A stretch of DNA of 64,000 bases from Begonia masoniana (GCA_022432975.1 CM039502.1:1664375-1728374), one strand, 5' to 3'. Numbered from the stretch's first letter, positions 23,359-35,826 are shown. Numbers and translations: made by a program. The notes: a model not told the origin generated them from the letters alone.

Positions 23359-25736
23359 TCAACTTCTGTCTGGTCTATTTCTTTCGACAGGTACCATCTG
23401 CGAGTCGACCGTGGACAGAATTTGGGGCATTGACATCCCTCCCGACACGACAATTTCTGCCAGAAAACAGTCAAGAAAATCATTTATTTCTATTTGAAAT
23501 TCACTTCTAAACCCCTGATGAATCGATGGATCAGTCCAGAGTGGGGGATACAAAAGAGATGTCTTACCAATTCCTTCCCTGACGGATAAATTAGGTCTAA
23601 TAACATCCTTCGTATTGATGAGGAAGATATCTCCGATGTACAGATGGTTTGTGGGAACATAGACACAACACAGCTCCTCATCTCCAGAATAGTTCTGCAT
23701 TTCGACAATAACACTTAATATTTGATCCCATACATCAGCGTGAAAAAAGAAGGGAGGAGACAGATTTGTGGAGAGAGGGAGAGAGAGAGAGAGAGGAAAA
23801 CTAGGGAGTAAGCAATATCAATATTCTTAAGACTAACTATCTCAAACATATGCTAAGGCATAATAAATATTCATCTTCCAAAGTCTTCAACAACTATGTT
23901 ACTTCTAGCATTAAGTACCGACTTTAATATTACATATTATAAGCGATAATACAAAAACATAATGAATCAAAAAGATTAACCGTGCTAATCTACAAATTCT
24001 TTTCAGAGCTAGAGGGCAAAGCAACATTAAAAGCTTAAATTTTAAACCAAACCTGGAGGATAACTGATGAGGTGATAAACCCAAATGCATATTCACCAAT
24101 ACGAGGATGTCTAATGATGGCTACTTCCTTAAAGGCCTGTGTGTTTTGGTCTGGTAATGGACACGGGTTATAGTAGGTGGCAAACAAACAGATTCACTGA
24201 AAGAAGGAAACTAACGTCAAGCATACCTGGTGATATGGCAGCACTAATTTGCTTGGAAGCATTGTAAATATGACGAACAAATGGCATCCGTTTGATAAAC
24301 CACTCCCCGAGACTCAGGACAGATGCACCCAACCACGATGACATAAAGACCCCAACCAAGAAGATGAATGTAATAGAAGTTACAAATCCAAGACCTATCC
24401 AAAATGAACAAGTAAGAAAAAACTGAGTGATGAGATAAAGAGTAAGAAGTTCAATACTACTAAGCAATTTTAGAAAACTAAAGAATATTTAAAAAATGCG
24501 AACATGCCAAGATGTTTAAAAAAGATTTGGGAGCTTGTAAAGATGTGCTTACCAAAGATGTTAATTCCAAGTTGAGCATAAATCGGAGAGAAGAATCCAT
24601 CCACAAAGTGTATAAACCACCATGTTATGTAGAAGGTGATTGCTATGGGGAACAGAATGACACTGCAAAGAGGCCTAATTCAGAAAATGAAGATGATGGC
24701 AAGTAAAAAAAGCAGATGTATGTAGAAGAAGAAATACTCACCAGCCGGTCATGAATTTTTTCGAGGCCCAGCTCCTAACGACTTTGGAAAATGTCTACAC
24801 ATGGGAACATAAGAACAGCTATAGTTAGGTAGAGTAAGTTAAAACATTACAGATCCACTTACAATGAAAAAGTTAATTTTAGCTGATTTTAATGTAAAAT
24901 AAGAAATATATTAATATACCGATGGGAGTCTCACAAAATCCTAGAACTACACCACAAACAAAGAGTTAAGAATGTAAAGGAAGAAATGAAAACAATAGAA
25001 TTCCATTTGATCCATCAGAGAGATAGGAACAAAAGAAGCTCATTGATTGGAAGAATGTCATTACACCAGATTGGCGGACGTTGAAAATACCGGCAGTTTA
25101 ATTCCAATCACCACCCCCTTGATGAGAAACCAATAGTAGAAATTTACGACATTAAACGAAAATTAGTATAACGTTCCCATTAGAAAAAAACCCAGACACA
25201 GCCCTGCTGGAACCAATCACTTCCCAATTCGACAACTTTCATGTGCTCATTCAAATATCTCAGACGTAAGTAAGAACCAAAAAACAATGAAATTGTGATT
25301 ACTTAAAACTTCCACTGTAGTTTGCTAGAAGAAATGAAAGAACACCAACAGCAAGGTAAGTTGAGATAACCTCAAATCTGTAATTGATCTTCGATTAGCT
25401 CTTCATGAAACAGTATACAATGAAAGAAATAACAGAAAAAAAAAAAAAAACTAATTTACGCGATCGCATAAACCAAACAAGTAAGAAAATCGGAAATAGC
25501 TATTCTCGAGCATTAAAAAACAACATTCTAAGTAGAAAAAAATCATCTTTCTCCCAATTTCGAAGGCGAGAGATAGTAGAAATTACCTCTCGGCCAGCAT
25601 GATGAGTAGACGATGAAGTCGGCGATGGCTTGGAAGATGATGCATCGTCAACAGAATCAGCAACCGGAATAAGAAGCTCCCGATCTCGCTCTCTGTCTCT
25701 ACCCACCATTACAATGGCCGATTTCTCGTCTCCCAT
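23359..25736 (-). CDS. LCV: LIKE-COV membrane protein (DUF502 family)
   Basis: Seven exons on the minus strand: 25587-25736, 24742-24794, 24553-24662, 24227-24394, 24053-24150, 23568-23694 and 23359-23456. They join in frame to 267 residues with GT-AG introns. The start MGDEKSAIVMVGRDRERDRE is followed by a Ser-rich acidic region. Two hydrophobic segments follow: VILFPIAITFYITWWFIHFV at about residues 69-88 and GLGFVTSITFIFLVGVFMSS at about 104-123. The conserved core ends with PNLSVREGI and VVSGGMSMP. COV1 and LIKE-COV proteins are integral membrane proteins of the Golgi/trans-Golgi network needed for vascular patterning and for vacuolar trafficking and myrosin cell development in Arabidopsis. 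A (GA)n run at 23774-23798 lies in intron 5. The gene looks intact. Confidence 0.9.
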
Positions 25737-26650
25737 CACAACACCGTTTCAGCCTCCCAAACTCTGATCGCGTCCTCACTTCAGAAAAAGTTCAAAGATC
25801 CGAAATTTACAGGAATGAAGTACTTTGAAATCTTCTGCCCATCCGTTGCTTGCGTTTTCCTGCGACTTTCCATAATTCGATTGTCGTATTATGAAATCTG
25901 TCGGGTAGGGTTGGAGTGAGATCGAGGGTATTACCAAAGACAATGTGATCTTCTGTGTTTCGCATAGACATAGGATGCTTCAGGCTTCAGCGTCAATGAT
26001 CTCTTGACCTATTTTTTCAAAAAACATTAATCTTTAAATTAATGCTAGGTTAGGTCTTTATTGTCATAACTCATGATTCATGCCTACCTATCATTTAAAT
26101 ATTTATTTTATATCGTAATAATTATATTAATAAGTGAGCGACACTAAATTAATATGTATGTACGTGGATTAAATTAAAGTATCAACATAACATTACACTT
26201 ATCTCAATTAGTTGTCATCTAATTAAAATATAATCTTACTTTAATACTCTAATTTTACGTTCTGGCGCGTTGCTCATTCATTAGTAGAATTATTATCGTG
26301 ACAATTCTATCAATACGAGATTGATGTTCAAATGTCACGTAAGAGTGTAAAGGGTAGTTTTAGTTTAACGTGACATTAATTTTTGTTCTTATTTGTTTTA
26401 CATTATTAACATATTAAAAACTTTATTTTACTTGATGCATGAAAAACTATGTTAGTGATAGCACCCCCTAATGTAACGAGGAGTGAAATTAAACCTTATT
26501 TAAAATGTAAAATCTATTTTTTTTAAAATATAAACAAATAAATAAAGTTAAAAAAAAAAAACATAAAAACCCAACATTCCTCTTTATTTGGACCGGACAG
26601 GCGGACAAAATTAGATTTGGGCCGCAGGTCGTCGAGAGTGATCTTGACCA
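25737..26650. other. Divergent intergenic region, LIKE-COV and sHSP
   Basis: This is the promoter region shared by the LIKE-COV gene (minus) and the small heat shock gene (plus). It is AT-rich. The only regulatory signal recognised is the heat shock element at the right edge. Sequence at 26090-26410 resembles degraded MITE DNA but has no clear ends. Confidence 0.4.
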
Positions 26651-26673
26651 TTCACGAAGGTTCTAGAAAGTTT
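26651..26673 (+). promoter_or_regulatory. Heat shock element of the plus-strand sHSP gene
   Basis: The sequence TTCACGAAGGTTCTAGAAAG holds alternating TTC/GAA units at 5-bp spacing: TTC 26651-26653, GAA 26656-26658, TTC 26661-26663 and GAA 26666-26668. This is a strong HSF-binding site about 135-150 bp before the start codon. Confidence 0.82.
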
Positions 26674-26803
26674 GCGAGATTTCACTAGAATAATCCTCCA
26701 TCATTACAAATATCTGATTGTTTGTAGCCAACATCAGCAAAAGGAGTTTTGGAGAAGAAGAACAAATCTGCAAGAAGTTTGTAAAGGCCTAGATTTACAA
26801 AGA

Positions 26804-27268
26804 ATGTCGCTGATTCCGAGTTTCTTTGGCAACCGACGAAGCAACGTCTTCGATCCCTTCTCACTCGACGTTTGGGACCCCTTCAAGGACTTTCCTTTCT
26901 CTTCTTCGACGATTTCCCGTGAAAATTCAGCTTTCGTGAGCACTCGAATTGACTGGAAGGAAACGCCGGAAGCTCATGTGTTCAAAGCCGATCTGCCAGG
27001 GCTGAGAAAGGAGGAGGTGAAGGTGGAGGTGGAAGACGAGAGAGTGCTTCAGATCAGCGGAGAGAGGAAGGTGGAGAAGGAGGAAAAGAGTGACACATGG
27101 CACAGGATGGAGCGGAGCAGCGGGAGGTTCTCGAGAAGGTTCAGGCTGCCGGAGGACGCGAAGATGGAGGACATAAAGGCAAAGATGGAAAATGGGGTTT
27201 TAACCGTCACCATACCGAAAACAGAGGTGAAGAAATCAGAGATAAAAGCAATTGAGATCTCCGGCTAA
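26804..27268 (+). CDS. Class I cytosolic small heat shock protein
   Basis: This is a single-exon gene of 154 residues (about 17.5 kDa), usual for plant class I small heat shock proteins, which lack introns. The start at 26804 gives [20 protein letters not shown], the class I N-terminus; the longer upstream frame has no family support. The alpha-crystallin domain spans about residues 46-140, with [35 protein letters not shown] and the GVLTVTIPK motif. The tail keeps the I-x-I contact (IEISG). Such proteins form cytosolic oligomers that hold unfolding proteins in solution during heat stress. A heat shock element lies upstream. It is a close paralogue of the copies at 9.0 kb (dead) and 43.5 kb (intact). 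Confidence 0.96.
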   Translation: MSLIPSFFGNRRSNVFDPFSLDVWDPFKDFPFSSSTISRENSAFVSTRIDWKETPEAHVFKADLPGLRKEEVKVEVEDERVLQISGERKVEKEEKSDTWHRMERSSGRFSRRFRLPEDAKMEDIKAKMENGVLTVTIPKTEVKKSEIKAIEISG

Positions 27269-29320
27269 GTATACGAGGGATTTTCTCTAAATATGAGTAT
27301 GGGGAGAGTCTAGTTTAAAGTGTGTAATGTTTGGAATTTCAGTGTAATGTTTGTACTAGATAATCAATAAAAGTTGAGCTAGAGTAACAATCATAATTGA
27401 CACATTTTCAACGGAGCTATTTACCCTCAATTCAATGCCGACATAGCACCCTGCACGACGGAACACTCGTGAAGGAAAATTCTACTGTCATGATATCAGA
27501 GTCAAAAATTCTAAACGATGCGAGAATTTCGCACGACTGAATATGTAACACCCGAGTTTTTCGGGTTTCCGCTCCAAGGCTATTTTCGTAAATAAGTAAA
27601 TTAGGTCCGTTTTGCGAGCGGATAGTTTTATTAGGACCCTAGAAATTTACGGGGATTTGTAGAAGAATAAGTGCAATTTTAGAAACCCAAATCGAGAAGA
27701 GTAATATTAGAGTTCCCGTTTTAACCTTTTAGTATATCAATTTGTAAAAATAGCAAAATAGGTCCGTTTTGGGAATGGTGAGTTTTGTTAGAACCCTAAG
27801 ATTTAATTGGAATTTGTGGAGATATACGAGATTTAGCGAGAGTCGAAACGATAAACGAGGATTAATAAATGGTTAGTTTTATTATTAGTTATATTATTAT
27901 TGTTATTATTATTATTATTATTATTAATAATACAATAAAAACAACAGAATGGCCTTCGGCCATTCTGTTTCGAGCTCGAGCCCGACGACACCCGACGCCG
28001 AGAGAGAGACGAGGGAGAAGCGGCGATTTCCGACAACAAGTGCCGGCGATTTCCAACCTTTCCGGCCAGACGACGGCGGCGTGCAGGCTCCGGCTCGTCT
28101 TCGCGCGCAACCCGACTGGTATGGCTCGGTTTTCTCCTCCTTTCGGTTCGGTTGGTGGCCGGGGGTGGTGAGCTCGATTGAGCTCCGATCGCCGGCCAAA
28201 ATAGGCTGCTTCCAGCGTGGGTTTGCCAACCCTTGGTCCGGTTTTCATCGCCTGGCCGTAATGGTTCTCGTTTGGGCGAATTTCAGTGAATGCCCGATTA
28301 GGGCAATTCGGGTTTGTGGTTTGGAACTTCGATTTTTGGTTAGATTATTCTAATTGATGGTAGATGTGGTCGATTGGTGATGAAATAGGTGGAATTTGAT
28401 AAAAAATTGGAAAAGAGAAATTTTGGGAAAAAGGGGCAGTTCGGGTTTTGCCTAAATTGACCTAGCTACGGTCGTTTGTTTTGAAATTCGTGTTGGCAGA
28501 TTAAAATAGGTTATTAGAGGAGCACGTGGCCGCTGGAATCGTTCGATTCCGACCACCGACGCAAAAGTTATGCACGTTTGAGTTTCGGGTCGGTTTTTGA
28601 CCAAACCCAAATTAGTGGCCGTTTAATTAGGTTTTAGTTAGAAATCGATGGTATTGTGCCTTATGTTAATTAGTGAATACATTGGTCGTTATTTAGGTAG
28701 ATTAAATGAATTGATGATTATTGGTGGATTTAGGTTAAAGTTTGGATATTGGAGATTATTGGAAAACCATTAATGGAGGTTAAGTAAATTGTGAGCACCA
28801 CGTGCTCGATGAAATGCCCGAATGGAGAAAGTAAAGTTTCAGGAGAAATTGCTTTAGCTAGGAACTTAGTTTAAGTTTGAGATTCGTTTATTTAGAATCG
28901 ATTTTAATGTCCTTTATTTATGAAATGCTTTAGGTGGAGACGACTTTTGGACGGTGCTCGGCTAGCTACGGACGCCAGGTAAGTGGATGTTAGGTTTCCG
29001 GCCCTTAAGGCCCTACATCGTATCAACGTTAGGTTTTTATATTTTGATGATGATTTTCTGACTGTGGGTTTAATGAGTCGGGTAGCTTAGAATGTTAGTT
29101 ATTAGTGGTTTGTTAAGTTTGCTATGAGTATAGTATGTCCATGTGCGTTGTGAATAGTTGATGATATGTCCATATATGTCTATGAATTGCTCATGCATCA
29201 TGTTTTATAAAAGGTGCATACGAACTATTTACGAGCATGTTTTTAAGATGAATTGAACGGTAATGATTTAAAGATGATATGTGAAACGTTGAATTAAAGA
29301 ACGATGGTGAATTATGAACG

Positions 29321-29459
29321 ATGAATGTTACTACGGGAAAGTTATGAATGTTACTACGGGGCAAGTCATGAATGTTACTACGGGGCAAGTTATGAATGTT
29401 ACTACGGGGCAAGTCATGAATATTACTACGGGGCAAGTTATGATTATCACGGGGCAAGA
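29321..29459. repeat. 24-bp minisatellite within the solo LTR
   Basis: The unit ATGAATGTTACTACGGGGCA plus AGTY recurs about five times, with a shortened last copy. Single-base variants separate the units. Confidence 0.85.
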
Positions 29460-30121
29460 AAATGGTTTAACAAAACGAAACGAAATAAACATGTTTTATG
29501 AAAAGTCACGCATTCATGCATATGTCATCCATAGAGCATCCTCTTACTAAGCATTAGGCTTACTGTTTATGTTGTATGATGTAGGTGACAGGTGTGAACT
29601 CGATGACAAAGAATAGGTGGTCGACGGATGGTGCTCGTGGCGACGGGGTGTGTGTTTTGGCCTGGATTGATGATTTGATGGTGTGCCCGAACTGTTTTGG
29701 TGACAAATGATGTGAGTTAGTTTTGTTGGTTAGTAGGTCTACGTGTAGGTTTAATTTGTGAAAGTATCAAAGTGTTTAAGTATGTAGAATAGATGTTTTG
29801 ATAGAAAATGTACGAAAAGTCAAGTTTTGATGTATATGTAATGGCACTAGATTGTTTAGAATGATGTAAATGTAGTGGTAGTAGATTGTTTAGAATGTAA
29901 AGTCTTTATTTTGGAGAATATACTGGAACTGTTTGGGTATTTTGAAATGTTTGGTTATTTTAAAACAGGTAAGGATACGCTCGATTTTTAGAGCGATCCA
30001 CGCGGTTTGTTTTCTTGAGTATATGTTATATTAGTGTTTTGTTTTAATTGATCTTACTTTAAGTGTTAATTGTTTTAAGTTAGTAATGGTTTTAGTCTAG
30101 TTCTAAATGTTTTAAAAGTCA

Positions 30122-30172
30122 AAATGTTTTACGCTCAAAATGTTTTACGCTCAAAATGTTTTACGCTCAAAA
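30122..30172. repeat. 16-bp tandem repeat within the solo LTR
   Basis: TCAAAATGTTTTACGC occurs three times in tandem, followed by degenerate AAATGTTTAAGTC units. Confidence 0.8.
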
Positions 30173-30389
30173 TGTTTAAGTCAAATGTTTAAGTCAAAGT
30201 TAGACCCTAAAGGTCGTTAGAGGTGGGTCAATTGTCTAAGTTAGTTTTCTTTTAAAGTGTTAAGTAAAAAAATGAAAAAGTTTATGAGAAAATACGAGGG
30301 CTTAGGAAATGGTTATGTCACGGCTAGTCCGTGGCGGCCCTGATCGGGTTGGGGTCGTCACAGAACACGTTAGATGTAAAAAAAATCTT

Positions 30390-30758
30390 ACCACGTTAGA
30401 CGTGTGGACGGATATTGAATATCTTACATCGACAAAGAAGAAATCAAAAGTCTAGTATATAATATGAGATAATTCACACAATTCTTGAGTTAGTTTTTAG
30501 AATTAATTTTATCGCTCATTTGGTCAAATACGATAAACTAAATCGGCCTTTTTCTGGGGAAAAAAAACAATGTTACCACGCTAGACGTGTGGATGGATAT
30601 TGAATATCTTACATCTACAAAGAAGAAATTAAAAGTCCAGCATATAATATGAGATAATTCACACAATTCTTGAGTTGGTTTTTAGAATTAATTTTATCGC
30701 TCATTTGGTCAAATACGATAAACTAAATCGGCCTTTTTCTGGGAAAAAAAACAATGTT
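30390..30758. repeat. 185-bp tandem duplication
   Basis: The copies 30390-30574 and 30575-30758 start ACCACG(T/C)TAGACGTGTGGA and both end in CTGGG, a run of A and CAATGT. They differ by only about ten substitutions. The block begins a few bases outside the right end of the solo LTR. It has no coding capacity. Confidence 0.85.
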
Positions 30759-30759
30759 T

Positions 30760-31865
30760 TCCATGAAATTTGATTTAATTTCTCTTTCTGGATGTTAGGA
30801 TTTAAACAACTTTACAACATTAAACGTCATAATTTTTTGTGAATACTCTTTGCTGTCACATTTGAACGAAAGTATATTGACGTACCACGGCACTGTACTT
30901 GCTAATTTTGTTATTATTTTACGTGTAGTATGTCATGTAATTTTTTTATTACATAAAAAGTGTTGAAATTCAACGAAAATCATAATTTGAAAGGAACCTG
31001 TTGAATATATATTATTTAACATAACAGTGACATGAGAGTACATACGTGACAGCCTAGAACATTTATACGTATGTCTAAAAGAAAATAGTAGACTTTTGAT
31101 GTAGAAATTATAAAATTAAATGAAGTCAACGCTCAAAATAGTCAAATGTAGCTGTGTTCTTGCTTCCGTAGAAATTATAAGATTCTATCTCTGGTTTTTA
31201 TGTTGTCGGTAGAGATAGAGAGACCTGAACCAAACATTAAATCAGCAAAAGTAAACAAAGGGTGGTATCCTATTCACGGGGATGAAAGAAGTGATTTTTT
31301 TTAGTTTCGATAGCACTTCAGAATTCTTTTATGTCGGGTAGCTTTCAACCATCAAAATTTAATTGACCAAGTCTAAGTGTCAAAGTCACGAAATGTCATT
31401 CATACGAGCCTTCAAACATCTAGCAATACTGAAAACATTTTATTCTTCGCCATTGATACTTCATCGATTATATTTCTTCTATCATCTTGAAGTAATATGT
31501 TACGATTTTTTATGTAAAACTTGTAATTTTTCTCTAAAAATTAGTCAAAAACTTAAAATGTTACTCTTTGCATTCAGAACATAATAAACATTGTTTATAA
31601 ATTGATAATCAAATTTATTTACAATAAATAAAGTGTACTATCATATTTACAGCGTTTTTAAAATAAGCTTCGAAAGAACATTTACTATCTAATCAACACT
31701 TCTGATCCAAGTTTAGATCAACAAACTCACACTTCTAAGAAAAATCCCATCTTCTAAGATAGACATCCTCACATGCTTGGTGGTTCTTATGGCTCTCGCT
31801 AATAATACTCACAATTCTAAGGCTATTTGTTGTTATTTTGGGTCCCTACAATTTGGTTATATCTA

Positions 31866-31896
<31 letters not shown>

Positions 31897-32266
31897 GGTT
31901 GTGCATGTATGTCCTTCGCGGGGATTATGGGAGCATTGACCTCCAAACCATTCATTTTTAAGAACAAAAACTTGACAAAATTAATAAAAACATTTTTCTT
32001 AAAACATTCTAAATATCTTTTGTCTCAGACATCTCCCCACGTTATATGTCAGCTAAAAAAAAGTAAGCTTAAACTAACCCACTTGTGTCTGTTTCCCCAT
32101 CTTAGCAGAACCAGAAAACAAAACCCTCGTCTTCTTCTTCCATCTCCAGCCTCTTGTTTAAGACCAGCTTCTCCCTTTTCTGTAATTTTTTTCCTTCCTC
32201 CATTTTGTTGGAGACCTTCGTTCTTCCTATACCCATTCTTTAAACGGCAAATACATTGAATTTATT
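30760..32266. other. Intergenic, upstream of RopGEF
   Basis: This is AT-rich DNA without a recognisable gene. A (GA)n microsatellite lies at 31867-31891. The last 200 bp before 32267 are pyrimidine-rich and are probably the RopGEF 5' leader. Confidence 0.4.
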
Positions 32267-34414
32267 ATGGTTAGAGCCTTTAGTCACCAACCCAGTATGC
32301 AGAAGTCAAGGTCGTTTCATTTCAAGAGAATGTTCGAACTTCCTGGAAGACAAGCTCACAGCTTGATCCTCGAGAGTGGACATAACAACCAGGGCTCAAG
32401 AACCGCCGGAGAAAGCACCTCCGATTGCCGGCCCATCGGTTGGTCGCTTAATATCAATACAGATAAAGTCTCATCCTTGGCTGAGAATATAAAAATAAAT
32501 CCAAGACCCCTAAGCAGGCCAACCTCAGGTAATAACAATGTCATTAACAAATGCATTTGTCTCAAAATTATTATGAATATTTACCTGATTGTCGTTCTTT
32601 TGCAGACACGGAAATGATGAAGGAGAAGTTTGCTAAGCTTCTTTTAGGAGAAGATATGTCTGGCGGTGGAAAAGGTGCATCTTCTGCACTGGCTTTGTCA
32701 AACGCCATAACAAACCTTTCAGGTTCTTTGCTTTTCCTTCTGCAAAACAAACAATTTATATCACAAAAGAAATAAAAACTGAAAACTCGTTTAATGCAGC
32801 TTCTGTATTTGCGGAGAAGAAGCTTGAGCCAATGCCTGCCGAGAAGAAAGGAAAATGGATAAAAGAAATGGAATGGCTTTTATCTGTAACTGATCATATT
32901 GTCGAGTTCGTCCCTTCAGAGCAGCAATCCAAGGATGGAACATTCATGGAGGTTCAAAAAAGTTTTTTTTATTTTTTTTTTAACTTTCACTTTAATTTTT
33001 ATCTTATTAAGTTCTTAGTTAATCAATTCATATAGTATAATGTATTACTCGATTATAGATCATGGTGACTCAACAAAGAAACTGATTTGCTCATGAATAT
33101 TCCGGCCCTTCGGAAGCTTGATGCTGTGCTAATTGTAAGTATTTAAACAAACAGGCAACTTTAGGAGATTCAAATCCCCCCCTCGAAAAACCTCCATCCT
33201 TATTTTATGACATTTTACTTGCAGGACTGTTTGGATCATTTTGGGAATGAAAACGAATTCTGGTACGAAGAATCCGACGGAGATAACGAGCAAAAGGACG
33301 GAAACAAATGGTGGATACCGGAGGTGAAAGTTCCACCGACCGGATTATCAGAAGTTGCCAGGAAATGGCTACAATTTCAAAAGGATTGTGTTAAACAGGT
33401 ACTAAAAGCAACAATGGCTATAAATGCTCAAGTTCTAGCAGAAATGGAGATCCCAGAAAGCTACATTGAATCTCTTCCCAAGGTACTAAAAGAAAGAACT
33501 CCCAAATGATATCAAATTGCATAAATTTTATATAAATTTACCTCAATTTGATCGTTCACTTTTTGTAGAACGGGAAGGCAAGTCTGGGCGATACAGTCTA
33601 CAAAAGCATTACGGACGATTATTTCAACCCTTATCAGCTCCTCTCGAGCTTGGATTTATCAACCGAGCACAAAGTTCTCGACCTGAAAAATAGGGTTGAA
33701 GCCTCCATTGTAATATGGAAGAGAAAGATACACCACAAGGATGGAAAGCACTCGTGGAGTTCTTCAGTGAGTTTGGAGAAAAGAGAACTTTTCGAAGAGA
33801 GGGCAGAAACCATTTTGCTTCTACTCAAACAAAAATTTCCTGGAATTTCACAATCTGCATTAGACATCAGTAAAATCCAATATAACAAGGTAAGACTAAT
33901 ATAATCAATCAAAATCCAGTTTTCAATCTCAATGAAAAAGATTCTAATGTGATACTGAAATGCTAATTCTGCTGTGAATGCTGCGTAGGATGTTGGATAC
34001 TCGATTTTAGAGAGTTATTCGAGGATAATAGAAAGCTTGGCGTTCAACATAATTTCTAGGATAGAGGATGTGCTTCATGCTGATTCTCTAATTGATCGAA
34101 GTCCATCAGCAGAAAACTTCAGCAGTAAGGTTTTCATGGAGTCTTCCCCAAAAGCAAATGCCATGGGAGATGATAATTCGAAGCTGAATATAACAGAGAC
34201 AAAAACACTATTGGATTTCATGGGTTGGAAATTGCACAAGGGAGATGCTGACGTGAAGAACATCTCAACGGGAAATTTTACAGAACAGTGCTTCAAAGAA
34301 GAAAATGAACTGTATATGAGCAAACCTGGCAGCAATTTAACCGTCAAGAAACTTTCCTACTTGGAAAAGCTTGAGAACTTGAGTGGTTTGAGAAGTCCAA
34401 TATCTCGCCACTAG
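32267..34414 (+). CDS. ROPGEF: Rop guanine nucleotide exchange factor (PRONE), frameshifted
   Basis: Seven exons: 32267-32528, 32606-32722, 32800-32951, 33059-33134, 33225-33482, 33569-33889 and 33989-34414. Without one extra base they give 536 residues. The PRONE domain begins at [20 protein letters not shown] and includes [16 protein letters not shown] sequence ([19 protein letters not shown]), [48 protein letters not shown] and [20 protein letters not shown]. The C-terminal tail ([31 protein letters not shown]) matches pollen-type RopGEFs, where it regulates the PRONE domain and binds receptor kinases. The protein would activate Rop/RAC GTPases at the plasma membrane for polar growth. In exon 4 an extra T at 33083 (AGA AAC T GAT TTG CTC ATG) creates an immediate TGA. 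The exon is 76 bp where 75 are needed. Either an assembly error or a disabling mutation. Confidence 0.9.
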
Positions 34415-35758
34415 TAACATCAACAGCAACAGGCAGAGAATAAGAAGATAATATACAGTCTTGTAAACAGAAAAACCAGGAGAAAGAGAGAAAATATGTA
34501 GCTACCCATGTAGGATTGGTTTCAAGATAGCATCCATAATCTTGTACAGCGCTTCCTTCCTGATATGAAAGCTGGACAGGGAAGTTTTAGACTTTGGATA
34601 CAACTATGTAGACTTCTAGCTAATGCAATATTTTGTTTTTCCCTCTTTCTTCTTGATTTCTATACTTTACAAGATTTTTAAATAAATACTCCATAAAGGC
34701 ATAAACTTATAATTGTTGGCATTTGATGTACAGAAAAATCATACAATTTTGCTGTATTAACTGTTCTTACTTGATTTCAAATATCATTATATTATCTACC
34801 ATAAACGAGAAAAACTAAAATCAAAATAGAGGCTCGTATAAGAAATGAAATTTCATCATCAATAAATGCAATCCACCTTGCTTGAAATACAGATTCAAAG
34901 ACGTAATGTAATAAAAAGAATTTTGCACAGAAATCAGCATCAATTGAGGCATATATTCTATATTGGTTGCATAAACTTGAGTAGATTAGCCTCTATGCTG
35001 AGCCGAAAAGTAAATGTCATTAGAACTTTTGCTGTCGACAAAGATAAATTGATGGTTTGCTTCGACAGAAACTGTCATAAAGGCATTAAAATACCAGGAG
35101 TTATGATAAAAGAAAGAATCAGCATATGATCGCAGGAGAAAATATGAAGTGCAATTGTAGTCAAGAAAGTCGACTGATGGAAGAACGTATTTTCAACCAA
35201 AAACTTGAAAAATGAGAGATCTGAATTGATGAACTACCAACTTTTCAATTAATTTTTTCCATTTATTTGTTATCTTTAAAACTTCCACTTTTAGTTTATT
35301 ATTGCGCCGAAATCTCCAGATACTTTAAATAATCAAAGTACTTCAGATATTGAAAAGATTTACTTTAATACAACATTCTTAATCTTAGTACTAGAAATTA
35401 CATGTATCTTTACAAATTAAAAAGATTTGAAGGAAATGATCATCGAGAAAATAAATTCTAGAAAATGATATGCATGTCATATATGATTACATTTTTTCCA
35501 ATATAAATTCTTTACAAAATCAACAATTGTTCAGCTACATTTTTTAGTTTAATCATTACCAAACACTAAATAGCTCATACAACAGGAAACAACCATTTTC
35601 AGAAACTTTAAACCAATTTTGGGCATAAATGTACTCCAATAAATTGAAATAAGAACCAATGGCATAAGGTCATCTAGATTTTCTTAGCTAATCAAACCTC
35701 AGGGACCAGGGCCAAGAAACACTGAAGCTAGTTGGTTTATAACTTTAATATTCACCAT
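34415..35758. other. Intergenic between RopGEF and NFD6-like
   Basis: This AT-rich stretch probably contains the 3' UTRs of both flanking genes. No further gene or repeat was recognised. Confidence 0.4.
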
Positions 35759-35826
35759 TTAATAAGTATATAACTGAAGCACGTAATGGCAAATAGCAAT
35801 AGACAATAAAGAGTGATAATTCTGAC

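Larger units (their letters stand above)
27544..30362. mobile_element. Very long solo LTR (about 2.8 kb)
   Basis: The segment begins TGTAACACCCGAG and ends GGGGTCGTCACA, the usual TG..CA termini of a large plant Ty3/gypsy LTR. It is flanked by GAATA (27539-27543) and GAACA (30363-30367), a 5-bp target duplication with one mismatch. There is no protein-coding retroelement sequence and no second LTR. It carries a 24-bp tandem repeat (29321-29459), a 16-bp tandem repeat (about 30122-30172), a (TTA)n run near 27895-27930 and a perfect hairpin at 27943-27969. The LTR interpretation rests on its ends and target duplication; the lineage is not determined. Confidence 0.72.

Noticed and set aside
26672..26803. 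Longer N-terminus for the plus-strand sHSP
   Set aside because: The in-frame extension overlaps the heat shock element and lacks family similarity; the ATG at 26804 matches the class I start.
27889..28353. Overlapping 100-134 residue frames on both strands
   Set aside because: They are GC-rich sequence inside the solo LTR; frames overlap on opposite strands and match no family.
29321..29459. CRISPR-like regular repeat
   Set aside because: Units are contiguous 24-bp tandem copies with no unique spacers, in a plant nuclear genome.
29191..29550. Repeat-protein-like frames on both strands (LPRSNIHN / VMNVTTGQ repeats)
   Set aside because: The 24-bp minisatellite is a multiple of three, so any frame looks like a repeat protein; it lies inside a long LTR.
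34866..35129. 87-residue plus-strand frame downstream of RopGEF
   Set aside because: No motif or start context; AT-rich spacer or UTR sequence.
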